Source: Paenochrobactrum gallinarii
GTDB taxonomy: Bacteria; Pseudomonadota; Alphaproteobacteria; Rhizobiales; Rhizobiaceae
Length of the DNA stretch: 64,000 nt
Assembly: GCF_014205685.1 (NCBI RefSeq)
Contig: NZ_JACIIU010000014.1
Span: forward strand, 1 to 64,000
Direction: 5' to 3'
Part shown: positions 8,348-16,537 of the stretch, one piece after another
Layout of the letters: every line of letters begins with the position of its first letter
How positions within the stretch are numbered: position 1 is the stretch's first letter
Notes under the pieces: generated by a model
Told to the model about the DNA's origin: nothing
Database searches by the model: none
Seen by the model: the letters and a program-made list of their open reading frames with translations, nothing else
Position numbers and translations under genes: made by a program

Positions 8348-9446
8348 CCCAGTCAGCCTTTCAGGCTCGGCATTTGAACGTGGTTTACAACAGCAAAAAC
8401 GTAATCCCAATACTGTTCAAGCTGTGCGCGATGCAACATTGCAACGTGTGCATCAGGCACGCGCAGAAGGCTTGCTGGATAGTGCGGGCGAAGTCTACCT
8501 GCAAGCTCAACGGCAATTTGCCAAAATGCACGATCCGCAATCTTTGAAAGAATTAAAAGGTATCGCGCAAGGTTTCGGACTGGAAGAAAACCTGCTTTTT
8601 GAGCATCTTCATCTGGCTGTCCTCAGGGATCATAAAAGATGCGGAGGCATTGATCAGGACGGTTGCAGCGCATGGGCGGTCAATAACAGTGCTCAAGGCC
8701 CTTTGGTTGTCAAAAACCGTGATTTTGCCGGATCGCATACTGCAATCCAGCGCGTCTTTTCACATCAAGGCGATGATATCAAAACGGGCTCTGTTCTATG
8801 CATCGGAAGCCTTGGCAGTCCGGGCGCCTACTCCAGCGGCATGAATGCCTCAGGACTGGCTTTAGTCGACACACAAGTCGGTAGCCGTGACCACGGCATC
8901 GGCTGGTTGCGCTATTTTTTGATGACGCGCCTGCTGGCACAATGCCACACAGTTGACGAAGCCATTACTTTCATACGAACTCGTACTCATGCCGGTGGTG
9001 GTACTTTGGTTATGGCTGATATAAACGGCACTGTTGCCGCTGTTGAACTCGGGCATCGCCATATCAGCATTGAAACTGCTCCACGGGCCTGGCGGAGTAA
9101 TCATTTCATCAGTGAAAAACTGCATCAGCAAACTTACCCGACTGACGGAGATTCTATCTCCAAAAGCTCGCTTGAGCGCTTTGCAGTTTTAAAAAACCGC
9201 ATACCGGATGGTGACTGGTCAATAGAACAAGCAATTGCCTTGATGAAGTCTCATAAAGACACAGAAATTTATGGCTCGCTTTGCCAGCACCCCGAGGGGC
9301 ACGGATCTTTAACCATATCCTCAGCGATTTATGATGTGAAACGACGTGAGCTATATTTCAGTGGCCCCAATCCATGTATAAGTCCATGGTATCACTATGC
9401 TCTTAATGGTCATTCACAAAAACATTTGACTGTAAGGGAGCGCTGA
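8331..9446 (+). CDS. C45-family Ntn-hydrolase (acyl-CoA:6-APA acyltransferase/amidohydrolase-like)
   Basis: Family C45 enzymes are made as precursors that cleave themselves before a catalytic cysteine and then hydrolyse or transfer acyl groups at amide bonds. The expected nucleophile is Cys112 in DGCSAWAV, followed by the family's GPLVVKNRDFAG. The glycine-rich stretch after it (GSLGSPGAYSSGMNASGLAL) and the WRSNHF motif also fit. No signal peptide is seen, so it should act in the cytoplasm on imported substrate. The start is TTG at 8331, with GGAGG nine bases upstream; the next in-frame Met is far inside the conserved part. It lies between oppF and the activator gene, only 4 bases before the latter. 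Substrate unknown: N-acyl amino acids, peptides or beta-lactam-like amides are possible. Confidence 0.82.
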   Translation: MFQQRDPVSLSGSAFERGLQQQKRNPNTVQAVRDATLQRVHQARAEGLLDSAGEVYLQAQRQFAKMHDPQSLKELKGIAQGFGLEENLLFEHLHLAVLRDHKRCGGIDQDGCSAWAVNNSAQGPLVVKNRDFAGSHTAIQRVFSHQGDDIKTGSVLCIGSLGSPGAYSSGMNASGLALVDTQVGSRDHGIGWLRYFLMTRLLAQCHTVDEAITFIRTRTHAGGGTLVMADINGTVAAVELGHRHISIETAPRAWRSNHFISEKLHQQTYPTDGDSISKSSLERFAVLKNRIPDGDWSIEQAIALMKSHKDTEIYGSLCQHPEGHGSLTISSAIYDVKRRELYFSGPNPCISPWYHYALNGHSQKHLTVRER

Positions 9447-9450
9447 CACA

Positions 9451-10464
9451 ATGGAAGCAAAGGGCAGCGGCGTGGCCAGTTATCAAGGACAGCTCATTGG
9501 TGAACATCACTCAATTGAAGCCACACGCCGCCTGATAACGCGCGTTGCCAAAAGCCCCACACGGACAGTTCTCATTTACGGCGAAACCGGAACCGGTAAG
9601 GGGCTGGTGGCACGGATGCTACATCAGCAATCGTCGCGCGCTGCACATGAATTTGTTGACGTTAATTGTGCGGCCATTCCGGATAATTTACTTGAATCAG
9701 AGCTTTTTGGTTATGAGCGCGGCGCGTTTACCGGTGCCACAGCGAAGAAAACCGGCCTTGTCGAAACAGCCAATCAAGGCTCAATATTCCTTGATGAAAT
9801 TCGGGAAATGGATCTTGTCCTGCAAGCAAAATTGTTAAGCCTTTTGGATACACAGCGCTTTCGTCGTGTGGGAGCCGTACAACCCATTGATGTCGATGTA
9901 CGCTTCATCACCGCAACCAATAAAATACTACTAGCCGAAGTGGATGGAGGGCGCTTTCGTGAAGATCTCTATTATCGCCTTCAGGTAATTGCGATCAATA
10001 TTCCCCCCTTGCGGGAACGTGATCACGATGTCCTGATCCTGACACAGCATTTTCTCAAACAATTAAATGAACGCTACAAGCGCAATATTACCGGAATTTC
10101 CGCCGAAGTTGCACAAATTTTTAGAGATTACCCATGGCCGGGCAATGTACGGGAACTGGAAAATCTTTTAGAGCGCATTTTCATTCTCGAAGATGAAAAC
10201 GAAATCCTTTTAAAGCATTTACCTGACCGTATTATCCGCGGTGCGCGCAATCCAAGACATGTCAGCATCCCTCAATCCAGTGCGGTAAACACAGAAAATG
10301 CAGAAACCAATTTTCACATCGCAACACAACAATTTCAAAAATCACTGATTGAGCGCGCGCTATCAAAAGCTCAAGGCAATATTGGTCAGGCTGCAGCAGA
10401 CCTGGATATCAGCCGTCACGCTTTGCGACACCATATGATCAAATTAAATATCTCAACGGACTGA
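9451..10464 (+). CDS. Sigma-54-dependent transcriptional activator without regulatory domain (PspF-like architecture)
   Basis: AAA+ enhancer-binding protein that remodels sigma-54 polymerase. Walker A GETGTGKG (about 43-50), the sigma-54-contacting GAFTGA loop (91-96), Walker B SIFLDEI (about 111-117), PWPGNVREL (about 228-236) and a C-terminal Fis-type HTH (GNIGQAAADLDISRHALRHH, about 311-330) are intact. Only about 17 residues precede the AAA+ domain, so there is no receiver, GAF, PAS or V4R sensor. Such proteins need a separate negative regulator or are controlled by amount. The gene is last in the operon transcribed from the sigma-54 promoter at 2773, so it would activate its own synthesis. 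It is the natural partner of the rpoN at 1120-2466. Confidence 0.92.
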   Translation: MEAKGSGVASYQGQLIGEHHSIEATRRLITRVAKSPTRTVLIYGETGTGKGLVARMLHQQSSRAAHEFVDVNCAAIPDNLLESELFGYERGAFTGATAKKTGLVETANQGSIFLDEIREMDLVLQAKLLSLLDTQRFRRVGAVQPIDVDVRFITATNKILLAEVDGGRFREDLYYRLQVIAINIPPLRERDHDVLILTQHFLKQLNERYKRNITGISAEVAQIFRDYPWPGNVRELENLLERIFILEDENEILLKHLPDRIIRGARNPRHVSIPQSSAVNTENAETNFHIATQQFQKSLIERALSKAQGNIGQAAADLDISRHALRHHMIKLNISTD

Positions 10465-10466
10465 CC

Positions 10467-10500
10467 GCGTGTTTTTCACGCAGTTAGCGCAATTCACGCA
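10467..10500 (+). promoter_or_regulatory. Candidate enhancer (UAS) upstream of the AtuA-like operon
   Basis: GCGTGTTTTTCACGC (10467-10481) matches 13 of 15 bases of 2665-2679 upstream of the first sigma-54 promoter, and TTCACGCA is repeated 18 bases further at 10493-10500. It starts three bases after the activator's stop codon and about 205 bases before the -24 element of the next operon. The GCGTG/CACGC arms could also form a weak hairpin, so a role in ending the activator mRNA is an alternative. Confidence 0.45.
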
Positions 10501-10671
10501 CAGCAAAAATCCGCACTCGATTTTCCATTGATAATGTATTCTCTCACCGACACACAAGTCTAAGGCCGTATAGGGCAAACTTTTAATTTATTATTTTATA
10601 TCAAATAGTTATTGCATTTAAATCGTTCTATCTGATTACTCCTGACAATAAAAAATCCAATTCCATTCATT

Positions 10672-10687
10672 TGGCACAGAAAATGCT
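10672..10687 (+). promoter_or_regulatory. Sigma-54 promoter of the AtuA-like operon
   Basis: TGGCACAGAAAATGCT has GG at 10673-10674 and GC at 10685-10686, spaced by 10 bases, with a perfect TGGCAC -24 block and one mismatch in the -12 block (ATGC for TTGC). It lies about 50 bases upstream of the ATG at 10736. Together with the shared upstream element it places the AtuA-like/DUF4387 pair in the same regulon as the opp/C45 operon. Confidence 0.7.
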
Positions 10688-10735
10688 TGGTTCTCATTAG
10701 CCATTCGGCAGATCGTTAATGTTGGAGAACTTGGC

Positions 10736-12100
10736 ATGCAATCAATGAAATTCATATGTCCTAATGGCCACTTGGGTTTTGCGCCACTGAAACCGGACAG
10801 TTTTAAGCTCGGTGTGGAAATCAATCCGGATGTAATCGCTGCGGATTCAGGCAGTGACGATATTGGCCCGGGTCCCCTTGGCAGTGATACATGCGCAAGC
10901 CCGCGGGCATGGCAAGAGCATGATCTGGAAATCATGTTACTGGCTGCACGAGATAAAAAAGTACCCATGATCATCGGTTCGGCTGGCGACACCGGCAGCA
11001 ATAGCCGCGTGGATATGTATGTCAGCATCATTCGTGATTTAGCCAAAAAACACAAACTGGCAGATTTCAAACTTGGCTGGTTCTATTCCGAAGTCGATAA
11101 AGAGCTGATCCGTCAAAAAATCCGCAATGGCTCTGCTGTACGCGGGCTGGATGAGCGCTCCGATCTCGATGAAAAAACACTGGATGCAACAGAACGTGTC
11201 GTTGCAATGGCAGGTATTCATCCGTTTAAGAAATTACTTGATGAAGGCTGCGATGTCATTATTGGCGGCAGATCTTCCGACAGCGCTTTGTTCGCCGCTG
11301 GTGCATTAGCAAAAGGCTATCCTGAAGCCCAGTCTTACTATCTTGGTAAAGTTCTGGAATGTGCGTCTTTCTGCGCAGAACCTTATGGCGCCAAAGAAAC
11401 TGTCATGGGTGAAATCACCAATGATTATGTTGAAGTAACTGCCATGAGCCCAGAACAACGCTGCACAGTTGCATCAGTTGCAGGCCATGCCATGTATGAG
11501 CGTGCAAATCCGTTTCATGAATATGTTGCGGGCGGCCTCCTTGACATGACTGAGTGCCGTTATGAACAGGTTTCAGAAAAAACCACACGCGTGACTGGCA
11601 TGAAATTCGTGCCCGCAGAAGAGTTTCGAGTCAAACTTGAAGGCTCAGGCAAAATCGGCGAGCGCTATGTCGGCATGGCTGGAATTCGCGATCCTTACAC
11701 CATTGCCAATGTCGACAAAGTCATCGAATGGGCTCGCAATCAGGTACGTGAACGCTTCGGTGATGAAGGCTGGGAACTCCACTATAATGTCTTTGGTCGT
11801 AATGGCATTATGGGTGATATGGAGCCTAACAAAAACAACCCTGCACATGAGCTGATGATTGTCGTTCAAGGCATCGCACCAACAGCTGAAATGGCCGAAG
11901 AGGTGACCATTACCGGCACAAGGCAACTTTTTTATGCACGTTTACCGGAGGTTAAAGGAACCGCGGGTGGCGTGTCGTTCATACTTGATGAGGTGATGCG
12001 CGCCAGTGCCGGTTATGTCTGGACACTCAACCACACAATGGCCGTTGATGATCCGCTTGAACTCTTTCCGACCCATAGCGAAGTTATTTCTCAAGGTTAG
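10736..12100 (+). CDS. AtuA-like (DUF1446) family protein
   Basis: The sequence belongs to the acyclic terpene utilisation AtuA/DUF1446 family (characteristic stretches ADSGSDDIGPGPLGSD, IIGSAGDTGSNSRVD and DVIIGGRSSDSALFAAGAL). AtuA is needed for citronellol degradation in Pseudomonas, but its reaction is not established and most homologues sit in unrelated catabolic operons. 454 aa, no signal peptide, ATG preceded by GGAGAA. The next gene encodes DUF4387, a family typically found beside or fused to DUF1446 proteins, so the two probably form one enzyme. Control by the sigma-54 promoter at 10672 ties it to the Opp/C45 operon, suggesting it works on the product of C45 hydrolysis. Confidence 0.8.
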   Translation: MQSMKFICPNGHLGFAPLKPDSFKLGVEINPDVIAADSGSDDIGPGPLGSDTCASPRAWQEHDLEIMLLAARDKKVPMIIGSAGDTGSNSRVDMYVSIIRDLAKKHKLADFKLGWFYSEVDKELIRQKIRNGSAVRGLDERSDLDEKTLDATERVVAMAGIHPFKKLLDEGCDVIIGGRSSDSALFAAGALAKGYPEAQSYYLGKVLECASFCAEPYGAKETVMGEITNDYVEVTAMSPEQRCTVASVAGHAMYERANPFHEYVAGGLLDMTECRYEQVSEKTTRVTGMKFVPAEEFRVKLEGSGKIGERYVGMAGIRDPYTIANVDKVIEWARNQVRERFGDEGWELHYNVFGRNGIMGDMEPNKNNPAHELMIVVQGIAPTAEMAEEVTITGTRQLFYARLPEVKGTAGGVSFILDEVMRASAGYVWTLNHTMAVDDPLELFPTHSEVISQG

Positions 12101-12111
12101 GTGCAGATAAA

Positions 12112-12432
12112 ATGACAACCACTAAACTATCAGAACTTGCGAAAACAATTCGTAGTAAAAATGCCGGAACTGACAAAATCACCTTTGATATTATTTTCCG
12201 TGAACAGGAAACATATGATCGGGTGAAAAAATCCGGAGTGCTTTCTCGGGAGCGGGTCTGCGCTATTTTGGGTCTGCCGGAAAGACGTCTGACTGACTTT
12301 GTTGAATATGATCCGGCCTTTGCCATCAAATTCACAATTTCGCGCGTGCGTCCGAGCGGCAGCCCGGGAGATCCGGATATCTTTGGAGCGCAGCAATATG
12401 CTCCTTTCCTTGATGTAAAAGTACCCCTTTAA
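12112..12432 (+). CDS. DUF4387 family protein, partner of the AtuA-like protein
   Basis: 106-residue protein with the DUF4387 pattern: LSELAKTIRSKNAGTDKITFDIIF near the start, followed by YDRVKKSGVLSRERVCAILG, and a C-terminal PSGSPGDPDIFGAQQYAPFLD. DUF4387 domains occur next to, or fused with, the C-terminus of DUF1446/AtuA proteins, and here the gene begins 11 bases after the AtuA-like stop. The function is unknown; the pairing suggests a small subunit of the same enzyme. A terminator follows at 12446, closing the sigma-54 region. Confidence 0.8.
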   Translation: MTTTKLSELAKTIRSKNAGTDKITFDIIFREQETYDRVKKSGVLSRERVCAILGLPERRLTDFVEYDPAFAIKFTISRVRPSGSPGDPDIFGAQQYAPFLDVKVPL

Positions 12433-12445
12433 AAACAAAAATGTG

Positions 12446-12475
12446 AATGCGGATGTCAAAAGCATCCGCATTTTT
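12446..12475 (+). terminator. Rho-independent terminator after DUF4387 gene
   Basis: AATGCGGATG (12446-12455), loop of 7, CATCCGCATT (12463-12472), then further T residues. It ends the AtuA-like operon before the iron transporter genes. Confidence 0.85.
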
Positions 12476-12576
12476 CCAATCATGATGCTATTCATCATGA
12501 TTATCTGGCTTTCAACCTGAGCCAATGTTATATGCTGTCCAAGTCCCATCGCAAAAGGTACGAGGCAGCAGAATAT

Positions 12577-13662
12577 ATGATGAGTACAGAACAGAGCACT
12601 AATTCGGATCACTCCAAGACGCCGGCATTGGAACTCTCTCATCTTCATAAAAAATTTGGCACTACCCAAGCGCTGAACGATCTGTCTTTGACGATACAGC
12701 GCGGCGAAGTTGTATGTCTTGTTGGCCATTCCGGCTGCGGAAAAACCACCCTTTTAAAAATCATCTCCGGTGTCGATAGTCCCGATGGCGGTAGCGTGTG
12801 CATTAATGGCACGCAAGTGGCGGGAGACAGCGGCTTTATCGAGCCGGAAAACCGCAAAGTGGGTGTGGTTTTTCAGGATTATGCTCTCTTTCCACATTTG
12901 ACTATTGAGCAAAATATCATGTTTGGCTTGCGCAAAATGGCCAAATCGGAAGCCAGAGACCGCGCTCGCCAAATGCTGGAACTGGTTAATCTGACACATA
13001 TGGCAGATAAATATCCGCATATGTTGTCGGGAGGTGAACAACAGCGCATTGCCTTAGCGCGTGCTCTCGCTCCAAAACCTGATATTCTTTTGATGGATGA
13101 GCCATTTTCCAATCTGGATCGCGGGCTGCGTGACCAGCTGCGCCATGATACGATCAGCCTGCTGCGAAAGCTTGGCACCACCGTAATATTTGTCACGCAT
13201 GATGCCGAAGAAGCGCTCTCTACAGGGGACAAAATTGTCTTGATGCGGGCTGGCCATATCGTTCAGACAGGTACGCCGCGCGAGCTTTATGACCAACCTT
13301 GCTGCCGCTATACGGCTGATTTTTTCTGCGACTACAATATTGTTCAAGGCACTATGCGAACCGGTGAAGTTGAAACAGCCCTTGGCTGTTTTGCTACCGA
13401 TTATATTGGTGATGACTGTCCGGCAGTAGTTTATTTGCGACCATGCGATATTTGCCCATGTCTTACACAAGCTGCGACTATCGATGCGATTTCGGCACAA
13501 ATCGAAAGCCGTGTATTTCGTGGCGACATGGAAGAACTGACACTAAAAATCGGCGCTTTATCTGAGCCGCTAAAGCTACGGACATCCACGCGGCTGCCAG
13601 CACAGGCAGAAACCACCCAAATCGAAGTCAGCCGCGATAGAGCGCTGATATTTAAACTATAG
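12577..13662 (+). CDS. Iron(III)-type ABC transporter ATP-binding protein (FbpC/AfuC-like)
   Basis: ATPase of a ferric-iron-type importer. Walker A GHSGCGKTT, signature LSGGEQQRIALARAL, Walker B ILLMDEPFSNLD and VTHDAEEAL are intact, and the C-terminal about 110 residues form the TOBE-like extension typical of FbpC (YLRPCDICPC, IESRVFRGDMEELTLKI). The frame is open from 12532, but no ribosome site precedes that ATG; tandem ATGs at 12577/12580 follow GAGG and fit homologues better, so the start is moderately uncertain. Unusually the ATPase gene comes first, before the binding protein and the fused permease. Confidence 0.88.
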   Translation: MMSTEQSTNSDHSKTPALELSHLHKKFGTTQALNDLSLTIQRGEVVCLVGHSGCGKTTLLKIISGVDSPDGGSVCINGTQVAGDSGFIEPENRKVGVVFQDYALFPHLTIEQNIMFGLRKMAKSEARDRARQMLELVNLTHMADKYPHMLSGGEQQRIALARALAPKPDILLMDEPFSNLDRGLRDQLRHDTISLLRKLGTTVIFVTHDAEEALSTGDKIVLMRAGHIVQTGTPRELYDQPCCRYTADFFCDYNIVQGTMRTGEVETALGCFATDYIGDDCPAVVYLRPCDICPCLTQAATIDAISAQIESRVFRGDMEELTLKIGALSEPLKLRTSTRLPAQAETTQIEVSRDRALIFKL

Positions 13663-13786
13663 TACTAATTCATCCTGTGCGCACTTGACCTTTTATTGAC
13701 TTTATATAATAACCTGACTGTAGCACTCTAGTTTAACCGGATGCAATCAACGCGTCCCCTCTAAAGGTTATCGGATAAAAGAAACC

Positions 13787-14809
13787 ATGGTTAAAACACA
13801 TTATAAATATGCAAGCCTTGCCTTCGCTTTTTCTGCCCTCTTTGCAACAGGCGCCGTTGCTGAGGAAGTCAATATTTATACTACACGTGAACCTGGTCTC
13901 ATCCAGCCTTTGCTTGATGCTTTCAAAAGCTCAACCGGTATCGGGGTCAATACAGTTTTTCTTAAAGACGGCCTGGCCGAGCGTGTTGCAACTGAAGGCG
14001 AAAGCTCACCTGCCGATATTTTGATGACCGTTGATGCGGGCAACCTCATTGACCTCGTTGAAAAAGGTCTGACCCAGCCTGTTGCATCTGATGTTCTCAC
14101 TCATAATATCCCTGCGCAATTGCGTGATGCGGGCAATCAATGGTTCTCCCTTTCCATGCGTGCGCGTGTTGTTTATGCCGCGAAAGAGCTTGGCCTGAAA
14201 GAAATCACCTATGAAGAACTGGCCGATCCGAAATGGAAAGGCAAACTCTGTGTCCGCTCCGGTCAGCATCCATATAATACAGCACTTTTTGCTGATTATA
14301 TCGTGCACCACGGCGCTGAAAAAACTGAAGAATGGCTGACCGGCCTGAAAGGCAATCTGGCGCGCAAAGCTGCTGGTGGCGACCGTGACGGCGCCAAGGA
14401 TATTGTCGGTGGTATCTGCGATCTGGCGATTGCCAATTCCTACTATGTCGGACTGATGCGCTCAGGTAAAGGCGGCGAAGAGCAGGTTAAATGGGGAGAA
14501 GGTATTGACGTTCTCCTGCCCACATTCAAAGATGGCGGCACGCAGGTCAATATCAGCGGTGCAGCAGTTGCAAAACACGCCAAAAATAAAGATGCAGCCG
14601 TAAAATTATTGGAATATCTCGTCTCTGACGAAGCCCAGAAAATTTATGCGGAAGCCAATTTTGAGTATCCGGTTAAGGCCGGCGCAACCATTGACCCGAT
14701 CATCGCTTCTTTTGGCGAGTTGAAAATTGACCCGACACCACTGACAGAAATTGTCGCTAAGCGCAAAGAGGCCAGCGAGCTGGTCGATAAAGTTGGCTTT
14801 GACAACTAA
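13787..14809 (+). CDS. Fe(3+) ABC transporter substrate-binding protein (FbpA/FutA-like)
   Basis: Periplasmic iron-binding receptor. Signal peptide with cleavage after AVA (about residue 25), then EEVNIYTTREPGLIQPLLDAF, the typical opening of FutA/FbpA proteins. A tandem Tyr pair in IANSYYVGLM (about 217-218) matches the tyrosines that coordinate Fe(III) in this family. 340 aa, normal. A hairpin at 14820-14851 separates it from the permease gene, which would favour excess binding protein. Confidence 0.9.
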   Translation: MVKTHYKYASLAFAFSALFATGAVAEEVNIYTTREPGLIQPLLDAFKSSTGIGVNTVFLKDGLAERVATEGESSPADILMTVDAGNLIDLVEKGLTQPVASDVLTHNIPAQLRDAGNQWFSLSMRARVVYAAKELGLKEITYEELADPKWKGKLCVRSGQHPYNTALFADYIVHHGAEKTEEWLTGLKGNLARKAAGGDRDGAKDIVGGICDLAIANSYYVGLMRSGKGGEEQVKWGEGIDVLLPTFKDGGTQVNISGAAVAKHAKNKDAAVKLLEYLVSDEAQKIYAEANFEYPVKAGATIDPIIASFGELKIDPTPLTEIVAKRKEASELVDKVGFDN

Positions 14810-14819
14810 AATACTTTAG

Positions 14820-14851
14820 ACATTGGCGCCATATCCTTTTGGCGCCAATGT
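14820..14851 (+). terminator. Stable intercistronic hairpin after fbpA (partial terminator / mRNA stabiliser)
   Basis: A perfect 12-bp stem ACATTGGCGCCA / TGGCGCCAATGT with an 8-base loop, followed by TTTA. It lies between binding-protein and permease genes of the same strand, where such hairpins usually raise binding-protein mRNA relative to downstream genes. Confidence 0.75.
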
Positions 14852-14866
14852 TTTATCGTAAGATTT

Positions 14867-16537
14867 ATGCTTAACACTTCGCACCCGACATCCAAGCAGC
14901 CTCTGCGCCGGTTCAGATCAGGCAGCCTTTGGCTGATCATCAGCCTTTTCATTGCCGGCTTGATGCTGCTGCCGATTTTGGCACTGCTCATGCAAGCATT
15001 TCAAGGCTCCGAAGGTCTCTGGTCGCATTTATTAGCCACAACGCTGCCAGTCGCTTTACGTGATACGCTAATCTTATTGACAGGGGTCGGTTTTATTGCA
15101 GCAATGCTTGGCACCACTACGGCGTGGCTTGTAACAGCCTACCAGTTTCCCGGCCGCCGCGTGCTTGAATGGGCACTCTTATTGCCGCTGGCCGTGCCAA
15201 CCTATATCATTGCTTATTCATATCTGGATATTTTGCACCCGATAGGCCCGGTTCAAAGTGCAATCCGCACGATACTTGGCTACTCCAGCCCGCGCGAGTT
15301 TCGCCTGCCCGATATTCGCTCTCTGACAGGTTGCATTTTGCTCTTAGGCTTTGTGCTTTACCCTTATGTTTACATTCCAACCCGTGCGATGTTTTTAACC
15401 CAATCTGCCAATCTGATCGAAGCTGCTCGCACCTTAGGCGTTTCAAGACGTGGCATTTTCTGGCATGTCGCACTACCCATGGCGCGCCCTGCCGTAGCGG
15501 TGGGTGTCAGTCTGGCGTTGATGGAAACATTAAACGATATTGGCGCGGCCGAATTTCTTGGGGTACGCAGTCTGACGGTTTCAATCTACACGACATGGAT
15601 TACCCGCTCTGATTTACCCGGAGCCGCACAAATTGCATTAGCATTATTGCTGATCGTCGTTTTGCTGGTTTCATTTGAGCGCTGGGCTCGACGCAAACAA
15701 CGCTTCACATTAAGTACACAGCGCAGCCAAAGCTTCGAACCACGTCAGGTTAAAGGCTTAAAAGGCTGGTTATTTTTATTGCTGGGTGCAGTTCCGGTTA
15801 TGCTTGGATTTATGGCGCCAGCCACTTATCTTATTATAGAAGCGTGGAAGAGGGTACAGTTCGCAGGCATATCACCACGTCTTTATGATGAAGCGCTTAA
15901 CACTATACTGCTGGCAGGCACTGCGACTATCATAACGCTTACCTGCGGTGTGATCATTGCTTATGCCATGCGTTTGCGTCCCGGCCAAAGCACGCAATGG
16001 ATATTCCGGCTGTCGACAATGGGCTATGCTGCTCCAGGCACTGTTATTGCCATTGGTGTGCTTATCATTAGCGGTGGCCTTGATCGTTTCATCGACCAAA
16101 ACATGCAATACTATTTTGGTGTATCAACAGGCTTATTGTTGCTAGGCTCAGGTACTGCACTTTTATATGCATATGCTACCCGCTTCATGGCCATATCAGC
16201 CGGTGGCATTGAAGCGGGCTTGAACCGTATCCCTCTTTCTTTTGAACATGCTGCCCGCACACTCGGTCATACCAGCACCAGCACATTCCGGCGCGTACAT
16301 TTACCACTGTCCAAAACGGCTCTCACTGCCGCGGCATTGCTGGTTTTTGTCGATTGCGTCAAAGAGCTGCCCGCAACCTTATTGCTACGGCCACTAAATA
16401 TGGAAACCTTTGCCACCCATCTTTATGGTGAAGCAGCGCGGGGCACTTATGAGGAAGCATCACTCGCTGCCCTAGCCATTGTTGCCATCGGTATATTACC
16501 GGTTATCCTGCTCGCTAAAATCGGACGTAAACTTTAA
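14867..16537 (+). CDS. Iron(III) ABC transporter permease, fused double unit (FbpB-like)
   Basis: Membrane channel of the ferric transporter. 556 aa containing two binding-protein-dependent transport modules in tandem, each with about six membrane helices. EAA loops are seen in both halves (NLIEAARTLGVSRRGIFWHVALPMARPAV; SFEHAARTLGHTSTSTFRRVHLPLSKTAL). This fused form is standard for FbpB. The last four bases overlap the 3' end of the convergent LysR gene. Together with the two genes before it, this is a complete ferric transporter. Confidence 0.92.
   Translation: MLNTSHPTSKQPLRRFRSGSLWLIISLFIAGLMLLPILALLMQAFQGSEGLWSHLLATTLPVALRDTLILLTGVGFIAAMLGTTTAWLVTAYQFPGRRVLEWALLLPLAVPTYIIAYSYLDILHPIGPVQSAIRTILGYSSPREFRLPDIRSLTGCILLLGFVLYPYVYIPTRAMFLTQSANLIEAARTLGVSRRGIFWHVALPMARPAVAVGVSLALMETLNDIGAAEFLGVRSLTVSIYTTWITRSDLPGAAQIALALLLIVVLLVSFERWARRKQRFTLSTQRSQSFEPRQVKGLKGWLFLLLGAVPVMLGFMAPATYLIIEAWKRVQFAGISPRLYDEALNTILLAGTATIITLTCGVIIAYAMRLRPGQSTQWIFRLSTMGYAAPGTVIAIGVLIISGGLDRFIDQNMQYYFGVSTGLLLLGSGTALLYAYATRFMAISAGGIEAGLNRIPLSFEHAARTLGHTSTSTFRRVHLPLSKTALTAAALLVFVDCVKELPATLLLRPLNMETFATHLYGEAARGTYEEASLAALAIVAIGILPVILLAKIGRKL

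Noticed and set aside
12130-12729. 199-codon minus-strand frame across the DUF4387 gene and start of the iron ATPase gene
   Set aside because: It crosses a terminator and two real genes in the opposite direction and has no family likeness.
13685-13710. TTGACC...TATAAT upstream of the iron-binding protein gene
   Set aside because: The spacer is only 14 bases, too short for a normal sigma-70 promoter. A weaker unrecognised promoter may exist; no clear iron box was found.
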